Source: Taenia hydatigena (Eukaryota > Platyhelminthes > Cestoda > Cyclophyllidea > Taeniidae). From it: DNA of 64,000 bases. The stretch is from assembly GCA_036345935.2 (NCBI GenBank), contig JADWOT020000004.1:16981423-17045422 (forward strand). The letters run 5' to 3'. Positions 22,801 to 35,450 of this stretch are shown in pieces. A program made the translations under genes and the position numbers. The stretch's first letter is position 1, and every line of letters begins with the position of its first letter. The notes under the pieces were generated by a model, which did not search any database, was not told where the DNA came from, and saw only the letters and a program-made list of their open reading frames with translations.

Positions 22801-25800
22801 CTGATGATTTAATTCAACCGGAGGTAATCACCCCTCTGTGTCTGCGCCAACATAATGGCTGTGCAGCCACCTTTGTTTGGCTTGTCATAGGTACCAATTT
22901 CAAAGACTCTATGCAAGGTGTGAAGTCATCGAAGGCGAGTGCATTTAACTAGTAAAATAGGTAGACGATGGCCGCACGTTTGCTGACGCAAAGATTTGGT
23001 GCGGGTAACAGCACCCTACCGTTTACTTTGCTCTACTAAATATTAGGTTCGTACGTTGATGGGGCCAAGACCATGTGTTTCATTCTCTCCACCCTTACCA
23101 CTCGGGTCCTCAGCCTTTGACTCTACAGTTTTCAAACCACATCTGAGTTCTCAGTTTGTATGGGCAGATTCAGACTCCAAACTCCTCACCCGTACCCAAT
23201 CTCGGCACTTTGAGCTGTTCTGACGCATACTATCCACTCGCGCGTGGATAGATTATGAGCTAAGGTGTAATTGCAAAGTATTTGGCAGGTCTAAATGATG
23301 AGAAGTGATTTTTCCTTCATAATAATGCAGAGCGTTTTGTGAAGCACATCTGCAGAATCTTCGGAGCAAACTTAATGTTCATGTCCTCACTGTAAGTTAT
23401 CATCTCGTTTAGGCAGCTTTAGTCTACTTACCCGGGTCCCTTTCACTATCACCGGATACCTATCTACTTTATGCCGTCCAAAGACGTAGACAAGGTACCA
23501 ACTTCATCCCTTTAATGCGACCTCATGAGCAAATCTAAACGTACTGAGTTCGGCAGCCCCAAACTTTTGCATCAGACGTGGAACAGTGCTTGCGTTGACA
23601 TGGAAATCGCATTTATTTCTTGTCACTCAAATTGCTTCCTCTCATGTCAAAAGGCCATCACTGTCCATGAGCAGCGAGAAAAACCACTAGTAGCAGTGGA
23701 CACGAGAAATCACAAGGAATGAGTAAATTTTCACACCGTAATCAAGGAGTGGAAGCACTGTGAGCAACATTCTTATTCAGTAGTACACTTGTGTCAAGGG
23801 GAATTTTGCCGTTCGCAATAATTCTGCGTTTTATCCCTTTTTTTTTCTTCTTTTGATAGTCACGTGATTATTATGGTTATTTCGTCAGTAGTGGTAACTG
23901 CAGGATCAGTGGGATTGACACGAGTTTGAGAGTGTTCGTCTTGGATTTTTTAATTCACGCTAAGCCGAGACATTCCCTGCGGGGAATCTGCGTCAACGGC
24001 GCAACTTATTGGGACTGAAAGGCAAATCAAAAACAATTTGGAGTGCCACGAAACTTGACTACCTATCTTACTACTGTGACTGATAGACTCTTTTAGTTCC
24101 TCGCATATTCTTCCCTCCCAAAATTTTTCAAAGGTTAAGTTTACACCAGAATGACAAGTCGCATTTGATGTAAGCCATCCGATGTACTTGAAAGTGGCTT
24201 ATTTAATTTTAATAAAATGCTTTGTAGCAGGTAACCAAGGAACATGCGCAGAGCCCTGCAAATAGGAAGATTGGCCGGTGTTGTGTGTTTGTGGGCAGTA
24301 GCACATCCGCTTTCACCGTTGATGGCCTCTTACGGGAACTCACAATAAGCCTCATAGGCTTCACCGTTAGTAGTGCTTCTCGCAAACGCTCAATCGTAAG
24401 CACTGCTAGCAATTCCTTTTGTGTTCCTCCATTCACCAGCCAGTCGAATGCACCAAATTCTGCAGGGTGGAGATGCTAAAAACGCCTAATTTAGAGGAGG
24501 TTGTTCTCTCTTAGCCCTCCCTGTAAAGTAAATATTTAGGCAGTTAAGTGTTGTGGGGAAGCACGATTCAAGCGCTTGCATGTTTTCTGGGTTGTTGTCA
24601 GCAAAATCTCATCTCCAGTGAACAAATCATCTAGGTAAGCATGGAATGAGGCTTGCATATTTGTTTTTGTGTTAGCTGTTGGTTGAATGCGTGCAGTGAA
24701 GTAAGCGCTATATCCCGAGCCACTCAGTTGCCAGCCAGAATGATTTTGGTGGAGACTGTAGGAACTGACAACCTCATAATCAAGTAGATGCATTTTGCAT
24801 TCTGTGGCGTACAAAGTCTGACAGCTGTGACCAATGAAGGCCGGTGGATTTGGAACTGTAGCTTAGAGGTGAACCACATTGATGTTGACCAAATTCGACG
24901 ATAACAATCGCCTTGACTTGAGAACCAAAATTCACAGTAAATTTAGTAGCGAATGGAGCTTGTGAGTCGGTAAGCTAAAGGCGAGTCTTAAAATGTGTTG
25001 ATATTTTCAGGAAAATTTTGATTTCACAACCATCACTGCTCTTAGATTTTAACGCCCTCATCGATAAATGACTCTTAAAGTTACTCGAACATTTTTGAAT
25101 GCATTTTAGCAATTAAACAAGAATAACTGAATGGGATTGACAATGCTATCCCTTCAAGCCTTAGATGGCAAATGACTGTGAGTCGTAAGCCCATTTGCTT
25201 TTTCCAGGAGGCAGAATGCAAAGCCCTCATAGGGCACAAAGGATTTTTCTCACTTCACTTGATTCGAAAATTGTGAAAACATACTTTCTCTGGGAATATT
25301 TTTCAACTTTAAACTTTAATTAAAGCACCTACGAGGATAAGGTAAAATTCAGAGCATCTTTTTGGAGGACACACCCGGCAAATCAGGTGTACCTTTGGTC
25401 GGTAAACAACACCCGCACTCTACACCGCCTTCCGATGTGAGTCACCTTTCGTCCTCCTGTACGGCAGCACAGTCTTGCATTGTCCTGGCAAAAGCATCTT
25501 GATTTGCCTTCAATTTTGCCATTTTTACTACCTGAAGCCTATGAATTATGCCTTTTCGTGCTTACAAGCCTCGAAAGTGCCATTGCAGAGCCTTGGGTGA
25601 CCGCGAAACCATCAGTGCCTCTCGAGTATTCCCTGAAGTCGGAAAAAGGCTTAAGAGCATGGCGGAAGATAGATTACTGATGCATAGAAGGGCTGACGTT
25701 AACATTGTGGCTCGCAAACCATACCAGCAAGCAATAATTCAATGGCACAGTCTCCGGTGTCCACATAATCAAATGAGGGAGATAAACAAACAATCGGCGT

Positions 25801-28800
25801 GCTACAGTCATCGCCTAGGTTTCGCATGGAAAAGTAATGGGACACAATTCCAAATCAACCTGTTTGGCCGTATAAATGGAGGTGCGTTCCGCTACAGTGG
25901 TAGAGGCACACTACAGGGTGAAGCTCATACTAGCGATCCCGTCGTCAACCGCTGCCACTGCTGCGAAAAATTTAATGCACTTTAATTCAGTTCAACAACA
26001 CCACTAACGCCGCCGCCAGTAGCACAGCAACTTGCCACGTGAACGATTGTTCACTCAACATATGGAACAATACTTTTTTATCCAGACGTCAGGGTGACAT
26101 GCAAAAGTGGGAGCAACGAAGACAGAAATTAAGTCACCGTACACAACAGAGAGAGCCCAACACAATCAATCGCAGACGCAAGGTACACGGACGGGTTTTC
26201 ACACCGGGCGTCCACATGCGGACCGAATGTCGTGCACAGTCGTAGGTCATATCACCAGGTTCGGCGTAGCATATTATAATGTAATGAGAGCTAAATGAAA
26301 AAGTTAAGTAGTAGGAAATTGAAACGAGTGTCTGCTCCCATTGAAAGTGCATAGTTGCCTTTGTTTAATAAACAAACTCAACCATCGTCTGGTAAGAGTA
26401 ATCTACCAAATGGATGTGGAGAGTTCAACATTGATTATGGCATCTCTTTTGTTACTAAACAACGTTTAAACAGATTTGCATACTTTAAACCACCCCACAT
26501 TAACGCCTCTCGAGTCTCACCTAGGCTAGCTCAAATGCAGGTGCAACTGCTTAAGGCCAAATCAAGTATCTGCTTGGATCGCCTCAATCTAGGCGCAACT
26601 TGCCGCCTTCATGTGACAACAAATGAGTGTCAGAATGACTGGTACTGTGGGACCTTTACAACTTTTCAAGAGACTTCTCAAGAGGCACCCCTTTATTTGG
26701 CGAAAGTGTGTGTTGAGAGGATTGATGAAGATTGGATCCAATAAGGTTGGCCACCTACAAGAATTCGAAGACCTGCCATGCCACCGATTGGCTAAACTAT
26801 CCCTATCCGTAGAGGTGAAATTCGTTGGGAAAGGGAAGTACTCCTGTCTGCACCATGGGCAAGTGCTCGTTGAGTGGCCAGTAATACAAGTAGCTTGCCA
26901 GTCTCTCCTCACACAGGCAAGACCAGTAAACTCTGCCTGTTGCCAATTTTGTTTAAGATTACGGAACAGGAAAGCACCTTCATTAGGCAATCGGCTGATG
27001 GGTATTGGGCCGATTTCCCAGGCTCGCGATGGCAAACTTGGATTCGGAGCTACAGTCGCACTGACGCAGATAAGCAGGGCCTTCTAGGTATATTCACTGT
27101 CACCATGACATATCTTCAACACAGTACATCTGTTACTTTGACATCACACCAATCTTTCGCCCAGATGTGAACATTCCTGCCGAGAGTACAAGCATCGGGG
27201 CCAGAACGGTCGCACGTGGTAAGTGACGTTTTGTTTTTTGTTAGTGAGGGTGGATGCTATGTGCTAAATGGTTGCTTACCAAATAGTTGATGTAAATTGG
27301 CGATCAAAGTTGGGCAAGTAGATGCTAAATCACTGACATTTATCAACCTAAAGTGTCTGATGAAGGCTAGAGGGTAAGGAACACTTGAGCGGTGACGTCA
27401 AGCAACCATTTTGGAGAGGCTGTGAAGGTCGGTATGATTAAAAGCCTTCACAATATTCTTTTGAAATGCAAGGGTAATATAAAAAGTAAAAGAGATATGA
27501 GGCATGGATAGACAGTACTATATGAAACCTTACGAATTCTGAGATTGGAGCCTAACCAATTCAGTGCAAAAGCGGCGTAAGTCATATTCTCCTACTCAAT
27601 ATGCATTTTCTGCCCCCGTGTGATTCGAATTTACCTATGGACGATAGTTGTGTCGGTGCAACAAACGAAGTGGACTGAGAGGCTTGTTTTTACTCCGGGC
27701 TCCCAGTTTCAAAAACGGAGCCAACGGGAGACTTTCTCTAGAATCCGGTGACAGTAACAGCTGCCTAATCAAGGTTCCTTTAATTGCGGGTGCCAAATTT
27801 ACTCAGATCTGTCCTTTCACAACGTATTACGGCCCACAACCAATCTTCATCTCGAGCTTGAATGTGTTGGCACAGTTAATCCAATATACTCATTTTTATT
27901 TAGTAATTAAATGTAAGTCCGATATGCAGATTGCCCTCAAGCGTCGCTCTAACCCTTGTAAGAGCACTCCATTTCAACTTTAGCGATTAATAGGCAACTG
28001 GCGACGACCCAAAGTTAACATGCATTTCCAGCGTCTCAAAATGGCAAAATCAAATTGTGATGCCAAAGCTAAAGCGTCATCGCCATGAAAAATTAAATGC
28101 TCTTCCCTTCAAGACAGAGTTTTTCACATAATGTGTCTTAGCAGGCGCAAAACGGATTTCTATTACCGATTTAAAAACCGGCTTAACCACAAAGGTGGGC
28201 GCATTTGGAAAGTAAGAAAAGTAGTGGCAATGGATTCAAAATATGCTTTTAATAATGCAGCTACTGTTTAAAGTTCTCCTTTCGTTTGCCAACTTAAAAA
28301 TCTCATCGTCCCCAAATTTATAGTGAAGTTGCGACCTCTAATCGAGGCGGTCGCTTTGACGTCGAATGTGATCTACTTCGATGTGGTTTATCTCAATGTC
28401 AAGGAGCCATATCCACTGGCTTTCATTGCCCACACCCGTAAGACTTCGCACGCCAGTGAATGCCTGAATCGCAGGTCTCCCAGATTCTATTGAGGGGGAA
28501 ACTAGCTAACTAAGTACGCCACTCATCTGCCAAGATCACATCTAAGTTATGAGTGCCATCGCAAACAATAAAATTCGCATGCCTGAGGACATATATTCAA
28601 AACGCTTGAATGGATGTAAGAGACTAATGAGAGAACGAAACAGCGCTTGTTTTTCAAAATTCGAACCCAGGGATTGAAAAGTGTTGAACAAAAATGGATT
28701 TTGAAGAAAATGTGTAACAAGGGATACTTCACTTATCACTAACTAAACGGTGTCTCCTTCACTCTGTGTGTGTGTGTGTAATTGAATGAAATGAGTGAGT

Positions 28801-29089
28801 AAAGAATCGGGTCGTTTAAAAACCAAAAATTAATTGTGTTGAATACATGCTTTTGGGTTGGTAAGAGGTTTAAGTGGTTGTGCTTCCTCAACAACTTCTT
28901 TACCTACAGGGTAGTATCAACAACCCTGTTGGAAATTTGATACCCAGGTGGCTGAAAAATCCTTAAAATTCCTTACTTTTTTATAATTGCAGACCAATCT
29001 TGACCTCAGTTGTAATTCATAAATTGGCCTCAGCAGCCTCCTTAATCTTCACAGCTTTAGGTCAAATTCTTTCGTGTCAACGCTTTAAC
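22801..29089. other. mostly single-copy sequence, no gene recognised
   Basis: The first-region repeat blocks stop near 22.8 kb. The only notable patch is 26.59-27.17 kb, where three open frames of 98-154 codons overlap on both strands. None resembles a known family, and simultaneous openness on both strands points to low stop density and not to coding. Confidence 0.5.
28764..28778 (+). repeat. (TG)n microsatellite
   Basis: Seven and a half TG units. Confidence 0.9.
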
Positions 29090-29524
29090 AACTCGATCTC
29101 AAAAATTCAATGATTGCACTTCACACTCAAAATCTGCTGAGGGTAAACATTTCGTGTGGATGGCTGAAGTCTTGTTAAATTTTGTCACACGATAAGGCAG
29201 TTTAACAAGGCTTGCACATTCACCTTCTAGCGGTTAAATAGAGCCAGCACAAACAGTTGGACGACAGCGGACTTGGGACGCCTCCAGAAGGCTTAATTGG
29301 ACCACGAAAATGAGTTTTGCAAGGTCACTAACAACTTTGGCCCAAAGTGTACGGAACTGAAGTGGTTAAACTTAGGTCTCGTTGGAAGGGTGAGCACGAA
29401 ATACGCAATTTTGCCGGTGCATTTCGAGTATGAAGATTTTGCGATCGCCTGAATTAAACAAGATTGTTTGGTTCTGTACTCGGCTGGGATGGTACCATGC
29501 ATGAGAGCAGTTTGCAATGACACG

Positions 29525-29646
29525 TGCCGTGAGTTGGTCCAACTCAGCAGACAGCGGTGATGGTGTCTACAAGGGACCGCGTTTGGTAAAAGCCAAGTTA
29601 CTTGAAAGCACCGATTTACGAAAATCAGCTCGTGTGAAGGTTCAAT
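29525..29646 (-). other. left-arm partner of the conserved downstream block
   Basis: Counterpart of 47251-47373. It falls inside a 184-codon open frame (29293-29847, -), but that frame is not kept in the right-arm copy, so I do not call it a gene. Confidence 0.5.
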
Positions 29647-30829
29647 GCAATCGTCTGCAGTGAGTCTCACCTTGCATTCTCTTGAGCAGGACCTGAGGAC
29701 ATGAGCAAGCCTGTGGAACGCCTGGATTACATCAATAGGGGTGTCGAATCGCAAGCGCGTCACTCCACTTTGGAGGTCAGCTTTTCTACACCGACAATAA
29801 AGCACAAATAAGCGTAGGCCGTGACCTATGCTTAAGACGGTCAACACATCATTAACGACTTAGCCAGTTAAGGAAAATTCTGACAAATAAGCACAGCTCA
29901 TGGATGGCCGCAACAACAGCATTCCAGACTGGTTCAGTCATAATGCCACGGCTTAATGACAAGACGGCTTCACAGTCGCTTAGCTTAACGGTGAGGTTGA
30001 TGCGTAGATATGCCCGAAATTCCTTCATTTATTTAACTACATAGTCTCTTATGATGTTGGAAAACACTCGTAATTAGATCAACGCTCAGTTACTAATTTA
30101 AAAATTGAGAATTAGCTTTCATCAGTCATACTGAGTGGGTCGTTTTTATTACCACCCGCAGGAAATGGTGCGAAACAAATTTACAAGAAGTTCATCACTG
30201 CTTGCAAATTATCTTGCATTATAAACTAAGAGGGCATAGTAGTAGACAGGGACGCTGTCATGGTGTCCAGAGTGGCAGCGGTGGAATTGGAGGAAAGGAG
30301 GAGGAGGATGACGAACGATCGGCCACGGTCTGCAGCTGACGAATATACGCAATAATTATATGCAGCAGAATATAAAGAAGGGAGGCTAGTAGTTGCACGA
30401 ACGCTCTGTTCAACGCCTCTATTCGATGTCTGTCCTGATCGCATTGGGTGGCACGTCCGTTGAAGAATTCCATGTGGTCTCGGCGCGAGTCAAATATGCT
30501 AATTTATCAGATTAAACCCAGATTCGACGCTATGGAATACCTTTACCATTGGTTACTTTGGTGTCGATTGCATTAACCACGGTATTTTGAAAGACCAAAC
30601 CTCCACGCTACATCCAGTCGAACAAAAGTTTTGCATTCACATTTCACATGACTAATCAAGACATTCTGAAAACAAGAAGGACAAAATTTTAAGTGTAAAA
30701 TGGGATGGATGTTAGACATTTCAACATCTTGCATGCAACCATATTTTTGGATTTTTTCTATATGCCCTCCTACCTAGAAGCAGTGCTTCCAGGAAATTCT
30801 TTTTGTCCTAACTTTACCAAGCGCAGAAG

Positions 30830-32100
30830 ATGATTAGCCACTAATGCAATAAAGTAAACTAGAAGCCGTCCGTTGTTACATTTGTAGACTCATTTATGAT
30901 TTGTCATTAGCCTGAAGAGCTTGGTTATGGAGGCGCGGATTTTCCAAGAGAATAACTTTTCGAAATTGCGCATCCGCCCGCACATTTCTATTGTTCTTAC
31001 AGGACGATCTGTGTCCCTTAAAATAACGTCACACAGTAGGTTACAGGTTGCTCAGGTTGATTGACTGCTCATTCGAACGCCTTCTGTACTGCCGACAGAG
31101 AACGGTGTGTGTCGTCACGGTTGACCGCGTCACTGACACACAGACCGTCGCAAACAGTGTTCTTTGGCCGGATAAACTGCCAACTACTACATTTTACCAT
31201 GCTATGCTTCAAGTGTTGTGCAGAGGAGAATCACCTCACGTTTGTCCTCTTCACCCACTGGAGTCGCCTTGCATCGCTAAACGATAGTTCATGGAGTGCT
31301 GACTTACACATTGACAATCACCCCATTGTGGGTGCGTCGACTATTCGAAGGGATCTACCAATTCCTAGTATTCCCTTCATAATGAAACAAACCTCTTTTT
31401 TTAGGTCTTGGAGCAGCCTTCCAGACCAATTTCAAGGCGCCTACTTTAGCGCTCCATTAGTGTTTAAAATGCCTAAGATATTCACAAAATTTTAGTTTAA
31501 TCGACTTTTAAGCACTGTAGACCTTGTAGCGTAGGCACTGGCCGTATAACGTAAGAATTTCTAAATTGCTTACAAGCATTTTGCATGGGCAGATTCTCCC
31601 TGAACTCGCGGCAGAAATGTATGCTTTGGAGTCTGATGAGCATGGGGATGCCAAAAGAAAGTAGCCGAGAGGTGTAAGAACTGGGTTCTAGTCACGATAG
31701 CTTTAGTGTTTTGCGTTGGATTTTTATGTTTCACACTTGTTGCCAGCATCGATCATACGTGAAGCTCTAGGATACTTTTTCACTGCCGCCAGCACATATA
31801 TGTGACAGATGGTTTCATGCATTCAAACCAACTGCTCTTGTATTATCTCGCCTTCTAATGGCGCTGCTTAAGTTTAGAAAGGTAGAAGTAAGTGCAAAAT
31901 ATGTTTGGTTTCTGGGAGATATCACTTTTTAGTGCATCGAAGACTTCAACCACACAAACAAACACACACAACTTTTGCAAGCCGCATTTGCTCTCCGTCT
32001 TCTGAGGCATCAGCGCAACATAATGTAGAATCCAGCTAAGAAAACAAAAAGCCTTTAAGAGACGAAAAAGCTTACTACGATTTGAAACATGTCCCATGGC
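30830..32100. other. segment inserted in the dead bHLH copy (first)
   Basis: The right arm passes directly between sequences matching 30830 and 32100, so about 1.2 kb here is extra in the left arm or was lost from the right. It contains an open frame at 31061-31495 (+) that resembles no known family. No terminal repeat or target-site duplication was seen. An inserted element is one explanation; a deletion in the other copy is the alternative. Confidence 0.45.
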
Positions 32101-32189
32101 AGCCTTGCTTCTCGTTGCATCTTATTCAAACTATCGGAAGGCCCATTTGCGGGACAGACGCTGGAAACGTAATTAACCGATAAAATGGA

Positions 32190-33360
32190 AGGATCGCCCT
32201 GACTTAGTCCATAGACTTATGTTGGATGACAAATACTCGATCGTAAGGTCTGCTGACACCTCCAATGACCATGATAGTGGTGTGGCCATTAAGTCAATTC
32301 AGAACCTCATTTTAATCATGTCAACTAACGGCAGATGTCATAGTAACTTGACGTTAGGGCTCTTTTAAAGTAGACTGGCGATGAAGTGAAAAGTTAATCC
32401 CAAGGCTTTTGTATCACCCAAAAAAGTAGTCAAGAGGACAGAATCACCGTGGTTTACCCACTCATAAAAATCTAAATTTGAGCTTAAATCAGTCAAAATA
32501 GACAGCGAAACCCAGTTGTTTTAACAATGCTTCTACGCATATACGATCTACAACTATGAGGTTAATTAATCCAGGACAAATAATGATCGTTAATTATTTG
32601 AGCGAAGGTGTCAAAATAACAGTAAAGACTTTTTACACATTCTTATTTATGCTTCTGAGGCAGAAAGCAGAGTACGATTGTCTCCACACATCACGAAAAA
32701 AATCAATTCACTCTAGTCAGACCCAGACAGTCTCCGCGGCGGAATGTCATCTCGGGCATGGCAATAAGCTCCGGTTCTTCTGTGCACTAACTACAAAACA
32801 TACTTCCTCATTGTTGGTCATCGTTTAAGGTTCAGGTAAGGTGCACACCATCGCTGCATTCTCAGTGTGTAGTTAAGGATCTCCAAGCTGCTTGGAAAGG
32901 ATTTAAACGTCGACTTGAAATCATGCGAATGAGGGACTAAACAATGCCTTCAGGATGGACATCAACGGCGCTCAGAGGTGGAGAAACCGTTCCTTACTAA
33001 ACTTGTTGTGCCTTTATGCCTGCTTATGTGTATACACAGGGGATTTCAAGCCCCTAGTGGTAATTAGGCAGAAGACCTCGGGGCGTTGACATTGGTAGCC
33101 GGTCTTGGACGCGTCATCGCCAAGGCAGCAGCACACTGCAACTTATTTACCGATGCTGGTGCTGATCGAGGGATCAAATGCTCTTCCTTGTTTAAAAATC
33201 TTGTCTTGATATCCTAAAAATAATTTCGCACCTGAAAGTGTTGTGTTCCGTCTTGCATGGTCCTGGTGTAGATCCATCCACTTCCACCTCGACTTAGCAG
33301 AACGGCCTACAAACTTTGTAAATACGTTTGTGATCTTCACAAGGCAAGATCTTCAATCCC
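32190..33360. other. segment inserted in the dead bHLH copy (second)
   Basis: Right-arm sequence around 45700-45770 joins the blocks that here lie about 1.2 kb apart. The segment is AT-rich with only short open frames and no recognised mobile-element motif. Its ends are known only to about 50 bases. Confidence 0.4.
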
Positions 33361-35404
33361 ATATAAAAGTAAGCAAGAATTTAAAATTTAGCCCCTGCTG
33401 ACACAATTATTAATGAATATGGTGGAATTGATATAATATCTCACTTAAAACGAACATACCTTCTCGAATCTAGACTATTTAATTTCCTAAACACCGATAG
33501 CAGGTTTAAAGGTTGAGGCTTGCACGTTTACTAAACTTGTGTAGTTTCTCACCACCACATCGTGGAGCCTTCCTCTCCTGTCGTTTTCGTCGGTTAGGTC
33601 AAAGGGCTAGCTGTCGAGTGCCGAATGTTATGACTTGCGCAATCGTGACTACGGCGGACAATCGTTTGGATAGATGGTCCTATTCCGCCAATAACTGCGG
33701 ACTTTAGGGAAAGGAATGGAAGAGAAAAAGGAGTGAGAACCGATAGATGTGTGTCCCGTTGTCAAGAGGCTTTCACTCACATCTCACATTTTGCTGTCCC
33801 CAGGTGGGGGAGGAGAAAGAGGACTGTCAGGAGTGGCAGAATGACAGATCGTGCACCTGGGCGATGAAAGATGGAAGAAGGAAGGGACTGAAATGACAGA
33901 CTGTTGAAAGCCATGCTTATTAGTGAGGGTAATTAGTGGAATGCACCGAGGTCGGCAGAAATGTTCCGCATTGCGTGGTAGATAAGATAAAAATATTTAA
34001 CCACTGTAAATCAGCGCATTGAACTACTTTTCTTTGCACTCATGTCACACTTATTACACCTCCGGTGTTCGTGTGAATAATCACGGTTGCCCAGACGTCC
34101 GACTGGGCCATTTTGAGAAGTAATTGGAAAGGGAATGGTCGCTTTTAATTATTTTAATGTTTGTCTCTTTGCGTTCTTGGTGTGGGTGAGGTAGCAGGTG
34201 GTGTTCATGTTTAACCGAACTATGGCTTCTACGTTTTTGCATGGGATGTGATCTTTTAAAGCAAATTTCTCGCACTTGTTCAGAAGTCCTTAGCAAAGGT
34301 TGGAAGGTATCGTCGGTGGTTCAGAGGTGTAAAACGTGGGTATGCGGTAGTCCACACTCATCTATGGAAGACTGAGGGCATAGGACAGTAGTAGGGCATT
34401 TCTACCATAGTAGCAACATTTTAAGGTGGAAACGCTTCCAAATTCCTTATGACCATGGTAGAAACCACTACCCAGCCTCGGCCTTCATTTCTGGGAGCGT
34501 TTGACCAATTCTTGGAGGGCTTGGTCGTCTCGATAACTGCCAATTCACTATTGCTGTCAGCACTCAAGTCACAACGCAGTTTAGGAGCTAAAATGAAGAA
34601 TAGTGCTTACTATGTAAGACTGGGAAACCTCTAAACCGTAGTATGAGATTAGACTTGCACAGAGTATCCGTTTCATTGGGATTCGTTTCTAACAGTTTGT
34701 TTTTTGCAGTGTTCGTGGGGGAAAGTCATATCCGCCCCCGTGTAGTGGTATGAAATTAGACGATCTTTTCATATGTTTCGTCGTAAAAATGTTGCAACTT
34801 GCTATTTTAAAAGGTGTTAGTGCGACTCAAGTGTAGCCAGACTTCCACTTTTCCAATGTCGTTCTTGCCATTAGCGTCAATGCGAGTAAATTTCCCCAAT
34901 ACGCACACCTCGCTGATCTAAACTATCAAATTGGATTCCAATTGGGTGTCTCTCCAAACACGAAATTAAGCATCTTTGTTCAACGTTCATTCGATGGCAG
35001 AACTTAAACTGCAACCCCTTCGAAAAAGTGGTTTAAGCATTATTTGCTAGCACTTGCGTCGTTCCTGTCCACACACGAGCATTCACATGTCTCATCACAT
35101 TACTAAAACAAATGGATTACTCTACAAGACTATCGTCTTAAACAATGAATAGGTGCTAAGTCTAGCAATTAACTTGTGAATCTTTCTTCATATCGTCTTC
35201 TCTCAATGTCCCCGCACTTTCTCCAACTTTTAGGATGCTTGCAAGTCAGAAATGCAAAACATCAACCTTTTAGCCTGTAGATATCCTGTGTCGAGTTACA
35301 AAATGCAAATTTTACGCTTCAAACCGTATTTTTAGATCAAGTCTGTGGCAGGCAGTCCGACTCAGTTCAAGTCTATAATTGGCCAGCGCTCACATAGGCC
35401 AGTC

Positions 35405-35450
35405 ACAGCTCGAGAAGGAATGCACGCACTCATTTTCAAAAAAACGTTAG
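35405..35450 (+). repeat. short fragment resembling block E
   Basis: CAGCTCGAGAAGGAATGCAC and the following CATTTTCAAA resemble 10945-10980. It is the only trace of the first region's repeats that I noticed right of 23 kb. At about 40 bases, chance is possible. Confidence 0.3.

Larger units (their letters stand above)
30258..33631 (-). pseudogene. dead copy of the HAND-type bHLH gene
   Basis: This matches the intact gene at 45447-46587 in reverse orientation. Exon 1 equivalent is 33460-33631: the ATG position reads ATA, a TGG has become TGA at 33599-33601 (codon 11), and a further in-frame TAA follows before the donor, which is still GTATGT-like. Exon 2 equivalent is about 30258-30478. It has lost about 35 bases before the basic region and 30 bases (10 codons, in frame) covering the HLH loop and the start of helix 2, but it keeps the IAYIRQLQTVA stretch and the same TGA stop. 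The region between them is much longer than the 661-base intron because of two extra segments. A fragment lacking the loop could not form a normal HLH dimer. Flanking and intron similarity show this is a duplicated locus and not a retrocopy. Confidence 0.85.
29090..34600 (-). repeat. left arm of inverted segmental duplication
   Basis: This is the reverse-oriented partner of 44.56-47.75 kb and carries the dead bHLH copy. It is about 5.5 kb against 3.2 kb for the right arm, mainly because of two segments without a right-arm counterpart at about 30.83-32.10 and 32.19-33.36 kb. Divergence is uneven. One downstream block shows roughly 14 differences in about 120 aligned bases by hand count, while other parts match only patchily. 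Confidence 0.85.

Noticed and set aside
26589..27170. Three overlapping frames of 98-154 codons on both strands
   Set aside because: They cannot all be real, none resembles a protein family, and no splice-site pattern favours one.
29293..29847. 184-codon open frame, longest in the window
   Set aside because: It lies in the left duplication arm, but the right-arm counterpart breaks the frame with a one-base gap, and a frame of this length is near the edge of chance expectation.
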